This document shows positions 51,215-59,620 of a DNA stretch of 64,000 nt, one piece after another. Positions within the stretch are counted from its first letter, which is position 1, and the number at the start of each line of letters is the position of its first letter. The position numbers and the translations under genes were made by a program. The notes below the pieces were generated by a model. That model saw only the letters and a list, made by a program, of their open reading frames with translations. It did no database searches and had not been told where the DNA came from. Origin of the DNA: Herbiconiux oxytropis (lineage in GTDB: Bacteria > Actinomycetota > Actinomycetes > Actinomycetales > Microbacteriaceae); the NCBI RefSeq assembly GCF_024979315.1, contig NZ_JANLCK010000001.1, forward strand, positions 310,001 to 374,000, in the 5' to 3' direction.

Positions 51215-52003
51215 GTGTCCGTTCTGCAGGGGTCCATCACCACACGGCCCGGAGTCCCGCTCCGGGTGGAGGTCTACGACCGGATCGCCGGCGCCATCCG
51301 CTCGGGTGCGCTGCCGCCCGAGTCGCTCCTGCCGAGCGAGAGCGAGCTGGGCGACGCCATGGAGGTCAGTCGCACCGTCGTGCGAGAGGCACTGCTCCTG
51401 CTCGAGGAGGACGGACTGCTGCGGTCGCGGCGGGGAATCGGTCGCGTCGTCTCCGGCGACCTTCCCGCTGTGGGGTTCGAGCGATTGCGGCCTCTGGAGG
51501 AGATCCTCGGCCTCCGCTTCCCCGACCTCTCGGTTCGCCGCACCGAGGTGACGCTGCAGCAGGAGTCGGCCTCGTTCATCGCCGAAGGGCTCGGGATCAC
51601 GCCGCGGTCGTCGACCTGGTTCATCGAGTCGGTGCTGGCGGCGTCCGGCGAGCCCATCGCTCTGGTGCAGGAGCATCTGCCGGGCGGCCGGGATCTGCAG
51701 ACGTTCGGAACCCCCGTGCAGCGCCTGGTCGAGAACCCCGATCCCGATCGAACCATTCTCGGCAGCCTCGCGGCGGAACTCGGCCCGGCCTTCGGCGGCG
51801 GAGGGTCGGAGGTCACCGTGGGCACCCCCGGAGTCGTCCGCGCGAAGCTGCTTCGGATCCGGCCGTCGTCGCCCGTGCTGATCGTGACGCAGACGATCCA
51901 CCTGGGCTCGCGGCCGCTCTACCTGTCGAAGGTCATCCTCCGCCCGGAGGCCGGGCCCCTCGAGATCGGCCACTCGGGCGGCCGGAGTCGCCTCTCCCCA
52001 TGA
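51215..52003 (+). CDS. GntR-family (HutC/UbiC-transcription-associated type) regulator
   Basis: 262 residues from GTG 51215, with TGGAG 4-5 nt upstream. The N-terminal wHTH reads LRVEVYDRIAGAIRSGALPP ESLLPSESEL region and EVSRTVVREALLLLEEDGLL. The C-terminal UTRA-like effector domain (STWFIESVLAASGEPIALVQ; LYLSKVILRP) binds a small ligand. Divergent from the MFS gene, which is its likely target. Confidence 0.9.
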   Translation: MSVLQGSITTRPGVPLRVEVYDRIAGAIRSGALPPESLLPSESELGDAMEVSRTVVREALLLLEEDGLLRSRRGIGRVVSGDLPAVGFERLRPLEEILGLRFPDLSVRRTEVTLQQESASFIAEGLGITPRSSTWFIESVLAASGEPIALVQEHLPGGRDLQTFGTPVQRLVENPDPDRTILGSLAAELGPAFGGGGSEVTVGTPGVVRAKLLRIRPSSPVLIVTQTIHLGSRPLYLSKVILRPEAGPLEIGHSGGRSRLSP

Positions 52004-52036
52004 ACTCGCCTCGGACGCGATGACGTCAGCAGAGGC

Positions 52037-52807
52037 CTAGAGCACGCGGTCGAAGAACTCCGCCGTGACGGTGCCGAAGTTCGTGGTCGGGTCGGTCGGT
52101 TCGGGCGTGGGCCTGTCCGCCCAGGAGTGCGTTGCGTCCGGGATCTCGTGCAGCTCGACAGCGGTGCCCGCGGCGGTCAGGGCATCTCGGAGCGCCAGCG
52201 CCTGAGTGAAGTCGACGATCTCGTCGGCCGTGCCGTGTGCGAGCAGGGTGGGTGGCGCATCCGGGGTCACCCACGTGATCGGGCTCACGTCGGCCAGCGT
52301 CGCCGCGGTCGGGGAAGGGCCCGTCAGCCACGTCACCTCGTGGGAGTCGTCGACGTCGGTGTCGCGCAGGTCGGTCGGGCAGGCCGCGAGCGACGCCGCT
52401 TTGACCACGACCGGCTCGCGGAGGGCCAGGTGAGCCGCGAGGTGCGCCCCGGCCGAGAAGCCCCAGACCGCGATCCGCGACGGGTCTCCCCCGAAGTCGG
52501 CGATGTGATCCTGCACCCAGGTCAGGGCGTCGAGGGCGTCGTCGTACTGCGCCGGCCACGTCGCGGCGCCGCTCAGGCGGTAGGTGACCGAGACGGTCAC
52601 GTAGCCTCGGGTTGCCAGCAAAGGGTTCAGCCACGGGTGCATCCCCGCGCCCCGGTCGCCCTCGTGCCAGCCGCCGCCGTGGAAGAAGATCGCCACGGGG
52701 AGCGGGTCGGTCCCGGATCCACAGTGCGGGACCAGGACGTCCAGCTCGAGGGCGGGGTTCCTTGGGCTGTACGGCAGGGCGGGGTGGAACATCATCGGTG
52801 TGGCCAT
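52037..52807 (-). CDS. Alpha/beta-hydrolase (esterase)
   Basis: 256 residues. The oxyanion motif FFHGGGWHEGD is near residue 40, the nucleophile in VWGFSAGAHLAAH, the acid in TADEIVDF and the His in DATHSW, a complete triad. No signal peptide. Translation may start at ATG 52807 or ATG 52795; neither has a strong Shine-Dalgarno. Divergent from a small cupin gene. Confidence 0.85.
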   Translation of the reverse strand: MATPMMFHPALPYSPRNPALELDVLVPHCGSGTDPLPVAIFFHGGGWHEGDRGAGMHPWLNPLLATRGYVTVSVTYRLSGAATWPAQYDDALDALTWVQDHIADFGGDPSRIAVWGFSAGAHLAAHLALREPVVVKAASLAACPTDLRDTDVDDSHEVTWLTGPSPTAATLADVSPITWVTPDAPPTLLAHGTADEIVDFTQALALRDALTAAGTAVELHEIPDATHSWADRPTPEPTDPTTNFGTVTAEFFDRVL

Positions 52808-52836
52808 ACACAGACGGTAGCCGCCAGGATGAGTGC

Positions 52837-53220
52837 ATGAACGCTCTCTCCAGCATCGATGTCGCCGCCGAGCTCCGCCAGGTCGAGGCCCATTGGACGC
52901 CGCGCGTCGTCGGGCGCGTGAACGACCAGTACGTGAAGGTCGCGAAGCTGCTCGGCGAGCTGGTCTGGCACGCCCACGCCGCGGAGGACGAGATGTTCCT
53001 CGTGGTCTCGGGCCGGCTTCGCATCCAGCTCCCCGACGATCAGGAGGTCGTGCTCACCCCTGGGCAGTTCTACGTCGTCCCCCGCGGCGTGCAGCACAAT
53101 CCCGTCGCCGAGGAGGAGGTGGAGATCGTGCTCATCGAGACCGTCACCACCGCCCACACGGGCGACGTGGTGGTGGAGGGCACGGTGCCGGTCGACCAAC
53201 AGGTCGGCGACTTCCGCTGA
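52837..53220 (+). CDS. Cupin-domain protein
   Basis: 127 residues with one cupin fold: metal-side motif WHAHAAEDEMFLVVSGRL and second motif PRGVQHNPVAEEEVEIVLIE. Small cupins of this kind act as isomerases, dioxygenases or sensors. The function cannot be narrowed. Confidence 0.87.
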   Translation: MNALSSIDVAAELRQVEAHWTPRVVGRVNDQYVKVAKLLGELVWHAHAAEDEMFLVVSGRLRIQLPDDQEVVLTPGQFYVVPRGVQHNPVAEEEVEIVLIETVTTAHTGDVVVEGTVPVDQQVGDFR

Positions 53221-53256
53221 CCAGCGCCGGGGGCAGTCGCTGCGGAAGAAGCGCTG

Positions 53257-53445
53257 GTGCGCCGCAGCGACTGCACCGTCGTGACCTACGACCCCCGCGG
53301 GCTCGCCGAACGGCTCGGCCGGCAGGCGACGGTCTTCCCCAGCCACCACGGCGGCTTCATGGGCGGCGAGTTCGGCTACGCCGGCCAGCCCGAGGCGTTC
53401 TCCGCCAAGCTCCGCGAGGTGCTCGACCAGCACTGGGGCCACGGC
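53257..53445 (+). pseudogene. Alpha/beta-hydrolase remnant with internal deletion
   Basis: RRSDCTVVTYDPRGL resembles the second strand region of small alpha/beta-hydrolases (CRVVTYDPRG). It is joined directly to AERLGRQATVFPSHHGGFMG and GQPEAFSAKLREVLD, which resemble the C-terminal region with the catalytic His (PSHHGGF). The nucleophile elbow and acid between them are missing, so an in-frame deletion of most of the gene is inferred. The frame then runs on into sequence antisense to the SDR gene. Confidence 0.6.
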
Positions 53446-53510
53446 TCGCGGCGACCTCTGGCTGGATCGAGCGGCTGCTCGGGGACATCTCCGTTGCCTG
53501 CGCGACCCGC

Positions 53511-54278
53511 TCAGAGCAGCGTGCCGCCCGAGACCTCGAGGCGCTCGGCCGTCACCCAACGGAGGTCGTCCGACGCCAGCGCCGCGATCGCATCCGCGAT
53601 CTCGTCAGGCTGCCCGACCCTGCCCAGCGCGGTCTGTGCGGCCAGCGTGCTGCGGAGTTCAGGGTCGTCGCGCATCGCGCCGCCGTTGAAGTCGGTGGCC
53701 GTGGGGCCGGGTGCGATGCTGTTGACGCGGATGCCGCGTGGCCCGAGCTCCACCGCGAGGCTCCGGGTGAGAGCCTCCACGGCTGCCTTCGACGCCGCGT
53801 AGAGCGAGGTGCCCGGGCTGAGGTGACGGGTGAGCGACGTGGACACGTTGATGATCCGGCCGCCTTCTTCGAGGTGGGGTGCCAATGCCTGGATGAGGAA
53901 GAAGGTGCCGCGCAGGTTCGTCCCGACGACGGCCTCGAAGTCGTCCACGGTGGCATCCGCGAGCAGGCCGAACACCCCGATCCCCGCGTTGTTCACCAGC
54001 ACGTCGAGGCCGGAACGCCCCCACCGCTCGCCGATTCCGCGTCGCAGCGAAGCAGCGAACCCGGCGAACGACGAGACATCCGCCAGATCGAGCCTCGCGG
54101 CGAGCGCATCACCACCGGCGGCACGGATCTCCGCCACGGCACGGGCAGCCTCGGCGACATCCCCCCGATAGGTCAGCACCACGGCGAAACCGCGCTCGGC
54201 GAGGGAGCGGGCGGTCGCCAGGCCCAGACCGCGGTTGGCCCCGGTGACCACGGCGATGCGCGGCGCATCCACGCTCAT
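53511..54278 (-). CDS. Short-chain dehydrogenase/reductase
   Basis: 255 residues, classical SDR: TGANRGLGLATAR cofactor loop, NNAGIG, catalytic NVSTSLTRH serine, YAASKAAVEALTR, PG-TATDF and terminal VSGGTLL typical of FabG-like enzymes. ATG 54278 overlaps the stop of the nitroreductase-family gene, so the pair is co-translated. Control by the divergent TetR gene is likely. Confidence 0.9.
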   Translation of the reverse strand: MSVDAPRIAVVTGANRGLGLATARSLAERGFAVVLTYRGDVAEAARAVAEIRAAGGDALAARLDLADVSSFAGFAASLRRGIGERWGRSGLDVLVNNAGIGVFGLLADATVDDFEAVVGTNLRGTFFLIQALAPHLEEGGRIINVSTSLTRHLSPGTSLYAASKAAVEALTRSLAVELGPRGIRVNSIAPGPTATDFNGGAMRDDPELRSTLAAQTALGRVGQPDEIADAIAALASDDLRWVTAERLEVSGGTLL

Positions 54279-54700
54279 GCGGCGTCTGCTTCCGGGAACT
54301 CCACGCCGATGAGGGGACTGCCCTGCATCCACTCCTCGAGGGGCTCGACGGGTTGCCGGATGCCGGCCGGGTTCCACGGCTGGTTGAGGTCGGCGATGAT
54401 CGACGTGAACACGGCCTCCCGCTCTGCGCGGTCGAGCACCGGGGTTCCCACGGCCCGCAGGTCGGCCCGCACGCCGTGCTTGAGGTGGAACACGAAATCC
54501 GGATTCGCCACGAGGTTCGCGTACCAGCTGCGCTTGGCCGGCGACGTCGAGAGGTAGATGCGGCCGTCGACCCGGTAGAACCAGACCTCGATGCGCCGGG
54601 GCCTGCCCGTCTGCGCACCGGTGGTGGTGATGTCGATCGTGCGCTCCGCGGCACGGGACGCCGGAGTGATGGCCAGAGCCCGTTCGATGCTGGAATCCAT
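54275..54700 (-). CDS. F420-dependent nitroreductase/DUF385-family (DDN-like) protein
   Basis: 141 residues of the split-barrel deazaflavin-dependent reductase family: ITTTGAQTGRPRRIEVWFYR, GRIYLSTSPAKRSWYANLVA and NPDFVFHLK are signatures. Actinobacterial members use F420H2 to reduce quinones or nitro compounds. First gene of the pair with the SDR. Its promoter contains the TAAGTAA inverted repeat. Confidence 0.85.
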   Translation of the reverse strand: MDSSIERALAITPASRAAERTIDITTTGAQTGRPRRIEVWFYRVDGRIYLSTSPAKRSWYANLVANPDFVFHLKHGVRADLRAVGTPVLDRAEREAVFTSIIADLNQPWNPAGIRQPVEPLEEWMQGSPLIGVEFPEADAA

Positions 54701-54708
54701 TGTGCTCC

Positions 54709-54730
54709 TAAGTAAGTATCTATTTACTTA
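54709..54730. promoter_or_regulatory. TetR-type operator, TAAGTAA-N8-TTACTTA
   Basis: A perfect 7-bp inverted repeat spaced by 8 nt lies between the divergent nitroreductase-SDR pair and the TetR gene; it is strikingly AT-rich for this genome. Position and form fit a TetR dimer site that also overlaps both promoters. Confidence 0.75.
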
Positions 54731-54754
54731 TAGGCTAAGGGCGAGGCGGAGAAC

Positions 54755-55321
54755 GTGTCAACCGACGAGCGGAGAACCATGGGGCAGCGAGATGCCGAGG
54801 CGACGCGGGCCCGGATCCTCGCGGCCGCCGTGATCGAGTTCGCCGCACACGGTCACTCCGGCGGCCGGATCGACCGCATCGCGAGGGAGGCCGAGAGCAA
54901 CGTCCGCATGATCTACGCCTACTTCGGCAACAAGAGCGGACTCTTCGATGCGGCGCTCTCCGACGCCATCCGGCGGATGGCCGAGGAGGTGCCACCGCGA
55001 CCGACCGAGCTCCCGGCCTGGGTCGGCGAGCTGTTCGACTTCCACCAGCGGCGGCCCGAGGTGCTGCGCATCTGCCTCTGGGCCCAGCTCGAACGGCCAG
55101 AAGCCGCCTCCGAGCCGCTCGAGACCTACCTCGCGAAAGTCGAGTCACTGCAGGAGCAAGCGTCTCCCGCCATCAGCGCCGTCGACCTCCTCGTCATCAT
55201 CTACGCCGTGGCCCAGGCCTGGCAGCTCGCACCGGTCGGCCTTCTGTCGGCCGACGGGCGCGCCTCTCACGAGACGAGGCGGGCCGCCGCGGTCGAAGTG
55301 GTCACGCGCATCCTGATCTGA
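54755..55321 (+). CDS. TetR-family transcriptional regulator
   Basis: 188 residues from GTG 54755 (ATG 54779 with GGAG upstream is equally possible). The helix-turn-helix covers RARILAAAVIEFAAHGHSGG and ESNVRMIYAYFGNKSGLFDA. The ligand-binding half is typical TetR_C (TELPAWVGELFDFHQRRPEV). Presumably represses itself and the adjacent SDR-nitroreductase pair. Confidence 0.9.
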   Translation: MSTDERRTMGQRDAEATRARILAAAVIEFAAHGHSGGRIDRIAREAESNVRMIYAYFGNKSGLFDAALSDAIRRMAEEVPPRPTELPAWVGELFDFHQRRPEVLRICLWAQLERPEAASEPLETYLAKVESLQEQASPAISAVDLLVIIYAVAQAWQLAPVGLLSADGRASHETRRAAAVEVVTRILI

Positions 55322-55400
55322 CGACCGGCCCGGGGCGGGCAGACGCGACCACCACGATCCAATACTCTGAACCCGGGGGCACACCGTGGTTGGAGATTCC

Positions 55401-57668
55401 GTGAGGCGATCGGCCACTGCTCGGAGCGCGTTCGTCGCGCTCCCTGTGCCTGTGCGCATCCTGGCGCTCGTGGCGGTCGCGGGCCAGCTCGCCTACGTCG
55501 CCACCCTGCTGCTCTCCTTCGGGAGCGCCGAACTGGTCGTCGACGCGTGGGCCTCCATGACCGCCGAATGGACGGCCGTGCTCACGTGCTGGGCCGCCGT
55601 CGTGCTGATGGCCTCGAAGCAGATCATCCCCGTCATCGCCTCCGCAGCGGTGACCGCCACCGTGCTCGCCGACACGGTGTTCCTGGCCGCGACCGGCACC
55701 GACGGGATCACCCCCTTCCCCTCCCCCGCCGACCTGCTCTACCTCGCCTTCTACGTGCTGCTCCTCCTCGCGGTCGTCCTCGCGGGCCGAGACCTCCTCA
55801 CGGGCCGGGGCGCCGTCGTCATCTTCGACGTCGTCGTGGGTTCGCTCGGCTCGGCATCCGTTCTCGCCCTCGTGCTGACCCCCGTGCTCGACAGCACGGT
55901 CGTCAGCTCGGACCCCGTCGCCAGCCTGCTGTCGCTCTCCTACCCGGTGCTCGACGTGCTGCTGATCGCCGTACTCGTCGGACTCCGCGCCTCCGACCGC
56001 TCCGGTGCCCCCTGGCTCCTCCTCGTGCTGGGACTCGCTCTCTTCGCCGGCGCCGACATCGTCTACGCCTTGGATGTCCCCGACTCCGGCTACGTGGTGG
56101 GCACGCTGCTCGATGCAGCGTGGAGCATCGGGGTTCTGCTGATCGTGCTCTGGATCTGCCAGTGGAGCGTGACCCGCGAACGCGCGGCCTCCCCCACACT
56201 CCCGTCGCGGGTGGGGACCGCCGTCGCCGTGCTCGCCATCGTGTGCGCGCTGGCCGTGCTCGTGATCGCGCCCGCCCTGTCCGGCTCCGTCGTGGCGGTG
56301 GTCCTGGCGGTGGCGACCGTCATCTGCACCATCATCCCCGTCGCCATCCGTCGCCGGCAGCTGCGGGCCCAACTCGACATCGATCCTCTGACCGGCCTCG
56401 GCAACCGCGGCCTCGTCGAGCACCGCGCCGACACGGCGCTGCCGACGCTCACGACCGCGACCGTCATGCTCCTCGATCTCGAGGACATCGGGGAGATCTC
56501 GGAAGCACTCGGACACGGCGCGACGGATCACGTGCTCGGCCGCGTGGCATCCGCTCTTCGCGAGACCGCGCCGCCGGATGCGACGATCAGCCGTCTCAGC
56601 GGGAGTGAGTTCGTCGTGTTCGCGCCGGGCCTGCCGGGTGAGCAACGGGATTCCCTGCGAGCCGGCCTGCAAGCCGGCATCTCACGGCCGATCCGGATCG
56701 CCGACCTCGATCTCGTGGTGAGGTCGACCGCCGGGCTCGCGGTGTTCCCCCACGACGGTGACACCTTCGCCGACCTGATGAAGCACGCGGAGTCCCTCGT
56801 GCGCCGCGCCCGCCGGACGGGTCGGGTGAGTCGGGACGGAGAGGGTGACCAGCCCTCCGACGCGCTCGACCGGCTCAGGAGCCTGCACGAACTGAGGTCG
56901 ACGATCGGCCGGGAGCAGGTGGTGCTGTGGTACCAGCCGCAGATCCGCATCTCCACCGGCGCCGTCGAGGGCGTGGAGGCGCTCGCCCGCTGGGAGCATC
57001 CGACCCGCGGGCTGCTCGGCCCCGACCAGTTCATCCCGCTGCTGGAGGACGCCGGGCTCCTGACCGGATGGACGCACGACATCCTCGTCGAGGCGCTCGA
57101 CCAGGCGGCGGAGTGGGAGCGCCAGGGCCTGCCCCTGCGGGTCGCCGTGAACGTCTCCGGCGACTTCCTCACGGAGCCGGGGTCGATCGACCACGTGCTC
57201 CCCCTTCTGCACGAGCGGGGGCTGCACCCTTCGCTTCTCACCCTCGAGATCACCGAGCAGCACGTCATCGACGACCCCGACCGCGTGGCCGCCGCCCTCG
57301 CGCCCCTCCGGGCAGCCGGAGTGCGTGTCTCCCTCGACGACTTCGGCACGGGGTTCAACTCCCTCACCTCGCTGCACGGCCTCGACGTGGACGAACTCAA
57401 GCTCGACCGCAGCTTCGTCTCGGCGCTCACCACCGATGCGCGTGCGCGGGCGCTCGTGCGGTCGATCGTGGGGCTGGCCCGCGACCTCGGCATCGAGACG
57501 GTCGCCGAGGGCGTGCAGAGCCAGGAGGAGCTCACCATCCTCGCGGGGATCGGCTGCACCTCGGCTCAGGGCTACCTGATCTCGAGACCGGTTCCGGCGG
57601 ATGCCATCCTTCCGTTCTCGAGCCTGCAGGTGCGGCTCTCGGGGCAGCCGGACGACCTGCCGGAATGA
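55401..57668 (+). CDS. Membrane c-di-GMP phosphodiesterase with degenerate GGDEF domain
   Basis: 755 residues. GTG 55401 has GGAG 6 nt ahead. Some eight to ten membrane helices occupy about residues 10-315. A GGDEF-like domain follows (DPLTGLGNRGLVEHRAD), but its signature is SGSEF (400-404), so cyclase activity is improbable. The EAL domain is intact: Glu526-Ala-Leu in GVEALARWEHP, NVSGDFL, LEITEQH, LDDFGTGFN, LKLDRSF, ETVAEGVQS and QGYLISRP. It should hydrolyse c-di-GMP, with the GGDEF relic perhaps binding GTP as regulator. Confidence 0.93.
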   Translation: MRRSATARSAFVALPVPVRILALVAVAGQLAYVATLLLSFGSAELVVDAWASMTAEWTAVLTCWAAVVLMASKQIIPVIASAAVTATVLADTVFLAATGTDGITPFPSPADLLYLAFYVLLLLAVVLAGRDLLTGRGAVVIFDVVVGSLGSASVLALVLTPVLDSTVVSSDPVASLLSLSYPVLDVLLIAVLVGLRASDRSGAPWLLLVLGLALFAGADIVYALDVPDSGYVVGTLLDAAWSIGVLLIVLWICQWSVTRERAASPTLPSRVGTAVAVLAIVCALAVLVIAPALSGSVVAVVLAVATVICTIIPVAIRRRQLRAQLDIDPLTGLGNRGLVEHRADTALPTLTTATVMLLDLEDIGEISEALGHGATDHVLGRVASALRETAPPDATISRLSGSEFVVFAPGLPGEQRDSLRAGLQAGISRPIRIADLDLVVRSTAGLAVFPHDGDTFADLMKHAESLVRRARRTGRVSRDGEGDQPSDALDRLRSLHELRSTIGREQVVLWYQPQIRISTGAVEGVEALARWEHPTRGLLGPDQFIPLLEDAGLLTGWTHDILVEALDQAAEWERQGLPLRVAVNVSGDFLTEPGSIDHVLPLLHERGLHPSLLTLEITEQHVIDDPDRVAAALAPLRAAGVRVSLDDFGTGFNSLTSLHGLDVDELKLDRSFVSALTTDARARALVRSIVGLARDLGIETVAEGVQSQEELTILAGIGCTSAQGYLISRPVPADAILPFSSLQVRLSGQPDDLPE

Positions 57669-57685
57669 CGCGGGCGGCAGGCCTT

Positions 57686-58327
57686 CTACGGCGCCGGCCC
57701 GAGCAGGATGCGAACGACGAGGATGACGCCGAGCAGCACGACAACCCCGTGCCCGATGACGGTCGCCCCGCGCGCGATCGCCGGTCCGGCCTTCCGCCCG
57801 AGGCCCGCACCGAGCGCGACCAGCAGGGCCTGCCATCCGAACGACGCGACACCCACACCCGCCACGAACGCCGCAGCCGTCGATGGTGACTGTGTGAAGC
57901 GGTCGAGGCCGGTGAGGATCGCGGTGAAGTACAGCAGGGTCGCCGGGTTGAGTGCCGTGAGCGCCAGGAAGAGAGGGAAGCGCCTGAGTGCCGGTTGCGC
58001 AGGCCCCTCTGGGCGGCCGGTCTCAGGCGGCTTCGGTCGGCGGGCGGCGAGGAGCCCGCGCACTCCGAGAGCGATCACGGCTGAACCGCCCATGAGCTGA
58101 GGCCACGGCGTCCAGCTGTCGACGAACCGTCCGGCGACGGAGCCGGCGACAACAGCGGCCACGCAATAGAGCACGTCCACAGTCGCGACGGCTGCGGCGC
58201 CGGGAAGGCCGCGACGGAGCCCACGAGAGGCCCCTTCCTGAAGGAGGAGGATCCCGATCGCACCGAGGGGAGCAGCCAGGGCGAGGCCGGCGACGGACCC
58301 GGAGACGAAGGAGACGAGAGCATCCAT
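57686..58327 (-). CDS. LysE-family amino-acid exporter
   Basis: 213 residues, about six membrane helices; PLGAIGILLLQEGASRGLRR in the first loop and FLALTALNPATLLYF are LysE/RhtB hallmarks. Divergent from an Lrp-family gene, the classic exporter-regulator arrangement. Confidence 0.88.
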   Translation of the reverse strand: MDALVSFVSGSVAGLALAAPLGAIGILLLQEGASRGLRRGLPGAAAVATVDVLYCVAAVVAGSVAGRFVDSWTPWPQLMGGSAVIALGVRGLLAARRPKPPETGRPEGPAQPALRRFPLFLALTALNPATLLYFTAILTGLDRFTQSPSTAAAFVAGVGVASFGWQALLVALGAGLGRKAGPAIARGATVIGHGVVVLLGVILVVRILLGPAP

Positions 58328-58370
58328 AGGTCGACTCTGGAGCCGAGCCCTCGCGGCGACGGAGTTTTCT

Positions 58371-58384
58371 CTCAGTCGACTGAG
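58371..58384. promoter_or_regulatory. 14-bp perfect palindrome abutting the Lrp-type gene start
   Basis: CTCAGTCGACTGAG ends directly before ATG 58385, in the 57-bp divergent lysE/lrp spacer. A bound Lrp-type dimer here would cover the regulator's own initiation region and sit close to the lysE promoter. Confidence 0.6.
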
Positions 58385-58816
58385 ATGATTGGCCGCATGG
58401 ATGGCACAGACAGAGAGATCATCGACATTCTTCGGGTGGATGGGCGGTCATCCTTCAGTGCGATCGGGCGTCGGATCGGACTGAGCACGAATGCGACGGC
58501 GGCTCGGGTGCGTCGCCTCGAGCGCGACGGTGTGATCATCGGGTACCGCGCGGTCCTCGCATCCGACACCGCGGATCCGGCCGGTGGCCTCGAGGCGTTC
58601 GTCGACGTGCGGCTCGGTGAGGGGCGCGACTCGGAGGCGTTCCTGGCCTGGGCGCTCCGGATCCCCGAGATCCGGGATGCCGTCCACGTCACGGGAGCCT
58701 ACGACTACCTCGTGCACCTCCGGGTGAGCGGCACCCCCGCCCTCGACCGCCTCCTTCGCACCCTCAAGACCGACGGCGGTGCGACCCTCACCCAGACCCG
58801 CCTCGCCCTCCGCTGA
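58385..58816 (+). CDS. Lrp/AsnC-family transcriptional regulator
   Basis: 143 residues. Start ATG 58385 or 58397. HTH: REIIDILRVDGRSSFSAIGR then RIGLSTNATAARVRRLERDG; a RAM-type effector domain follows (AFVDVRLGEGRDSEAF; VHVTGAYDYLVHLRV). Likely activates the divergent LysE exporter in response to an amino acid. Confidence 0.9.
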   Translation: MIGRMDGTDREIIDILRVDGRSSFSAIGRRIGLSTNATAARVRRLERDGVIIGYRAVLASDTADPAGGLEAFVDVRLGEGRDSEAFLAWALRIPEIRDAVHVTGAYDYLVHLRVSGTPALDRLLRTLKTDGGATLTQTRLALR

Positions 58817-58912
58817 GCCCGGGCCGCAGTGCAATGGTCGCATCATCCGGCCTGGGTTCGTCGTCGGACTCCCGCAGGAAGCAACCGTCCTCGAGCCTGA
58901 GGGTGCCGGCGA

Positions 58913-59620
58913 TCAGGGCGTCGGATCCGGGACGTTCGCGGGATCGAGCAGTCCCTCCGCTGGGTCGCCGACCAGGTCGCCGCACCCGTCGGTCGGCCAG
59001 CGAGGGGCCACGGTCGATCCATCGGAGAGGACGATCCACAGGTTGGGCTGCGACCGCCAGACCGAGGTGCAGTCCCCTGCCCGAGGCTGGGTGTTCGGCC
59101 CCGTCAGTGCCGACACGAGGGCCGCGAGGTCACCCCGGTACTCCTGCTGCGCGAACCGGACGAACCCCTCGTCGACATCCCAGATCTCGAAGCACAACAC
59201 TGCCCCGACAGGTGGCCGTTCAGCATGTGCCACCAAGGGCTCCCGATCGACGACGGGCTCAGTCGGCGTGCTGGAGAACGGCACCTGGTCCCGGTCCACG
59301 ACCTCGCCCGCCCGCACTGCCAGGATCCCTCTCTCCCAGGGGCCGCCCGGGTCGCGACCCGATGCGCAGTCGATCTGCACACCGGAGGCAAGAGGGCTCG
59401 ACTCCATCGTGGGAACGGGCGGATCCGACGCCGCGAGCATCGTGTCACTCAAGGGCAGGGCCGAGGCGACGACGGCGACGACCCCCACGGTGACTGCGGC
59501 GACCAGGAGCGTGCTGGCTACGATCCCGCCCCTCCGCCGCCGAGGCTGCGCTGCAGGTTGTTGGGCGTTCTTGAGGAGCAGTTCGCGGATGGCATCCCTC
59601 CGCTGCGGATCGATCGACAT
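58913..59620 (-). CDS. Single-pass membrane protein, putative anti-sigma partner
   Basis: 235 residues. A short cytoplasmic N-terminus (MSIDPQRRDAIRELLLKNAQ) and an RRRR stop precede one membrane helix (about 33-56); the rest is extracytoplasmic, with four cysteines that could pair. The start shares one base with the sigma gene stop (TGATG), so the two are co-translated. There is no zinc anti-sigma HxxxCxxC motif; an anti-sigma role rests only on position. Confidence 0.65.
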   Translation of the reverse strand: MSIDPQRRDAIRELLLKNAQQPAAQPRRRRGGIVASTLLVAAVTVGVVAVVASALPLSDTMLAASDPPVPTMESSPLASGVQIDCASGRDPGGPWERGILAVRAGEVVDRDQVPFSSTPTEPVVDREPLVAHAERPPVGAVLCFEIWDVDEGFVRFAQQEYRGDLAALVSALTGPNTQPRAGDCTSVWRSQPNLWIVLSDGSTVAPRWPTDGCGDLVGDPAEGLLDPANVPDPTP

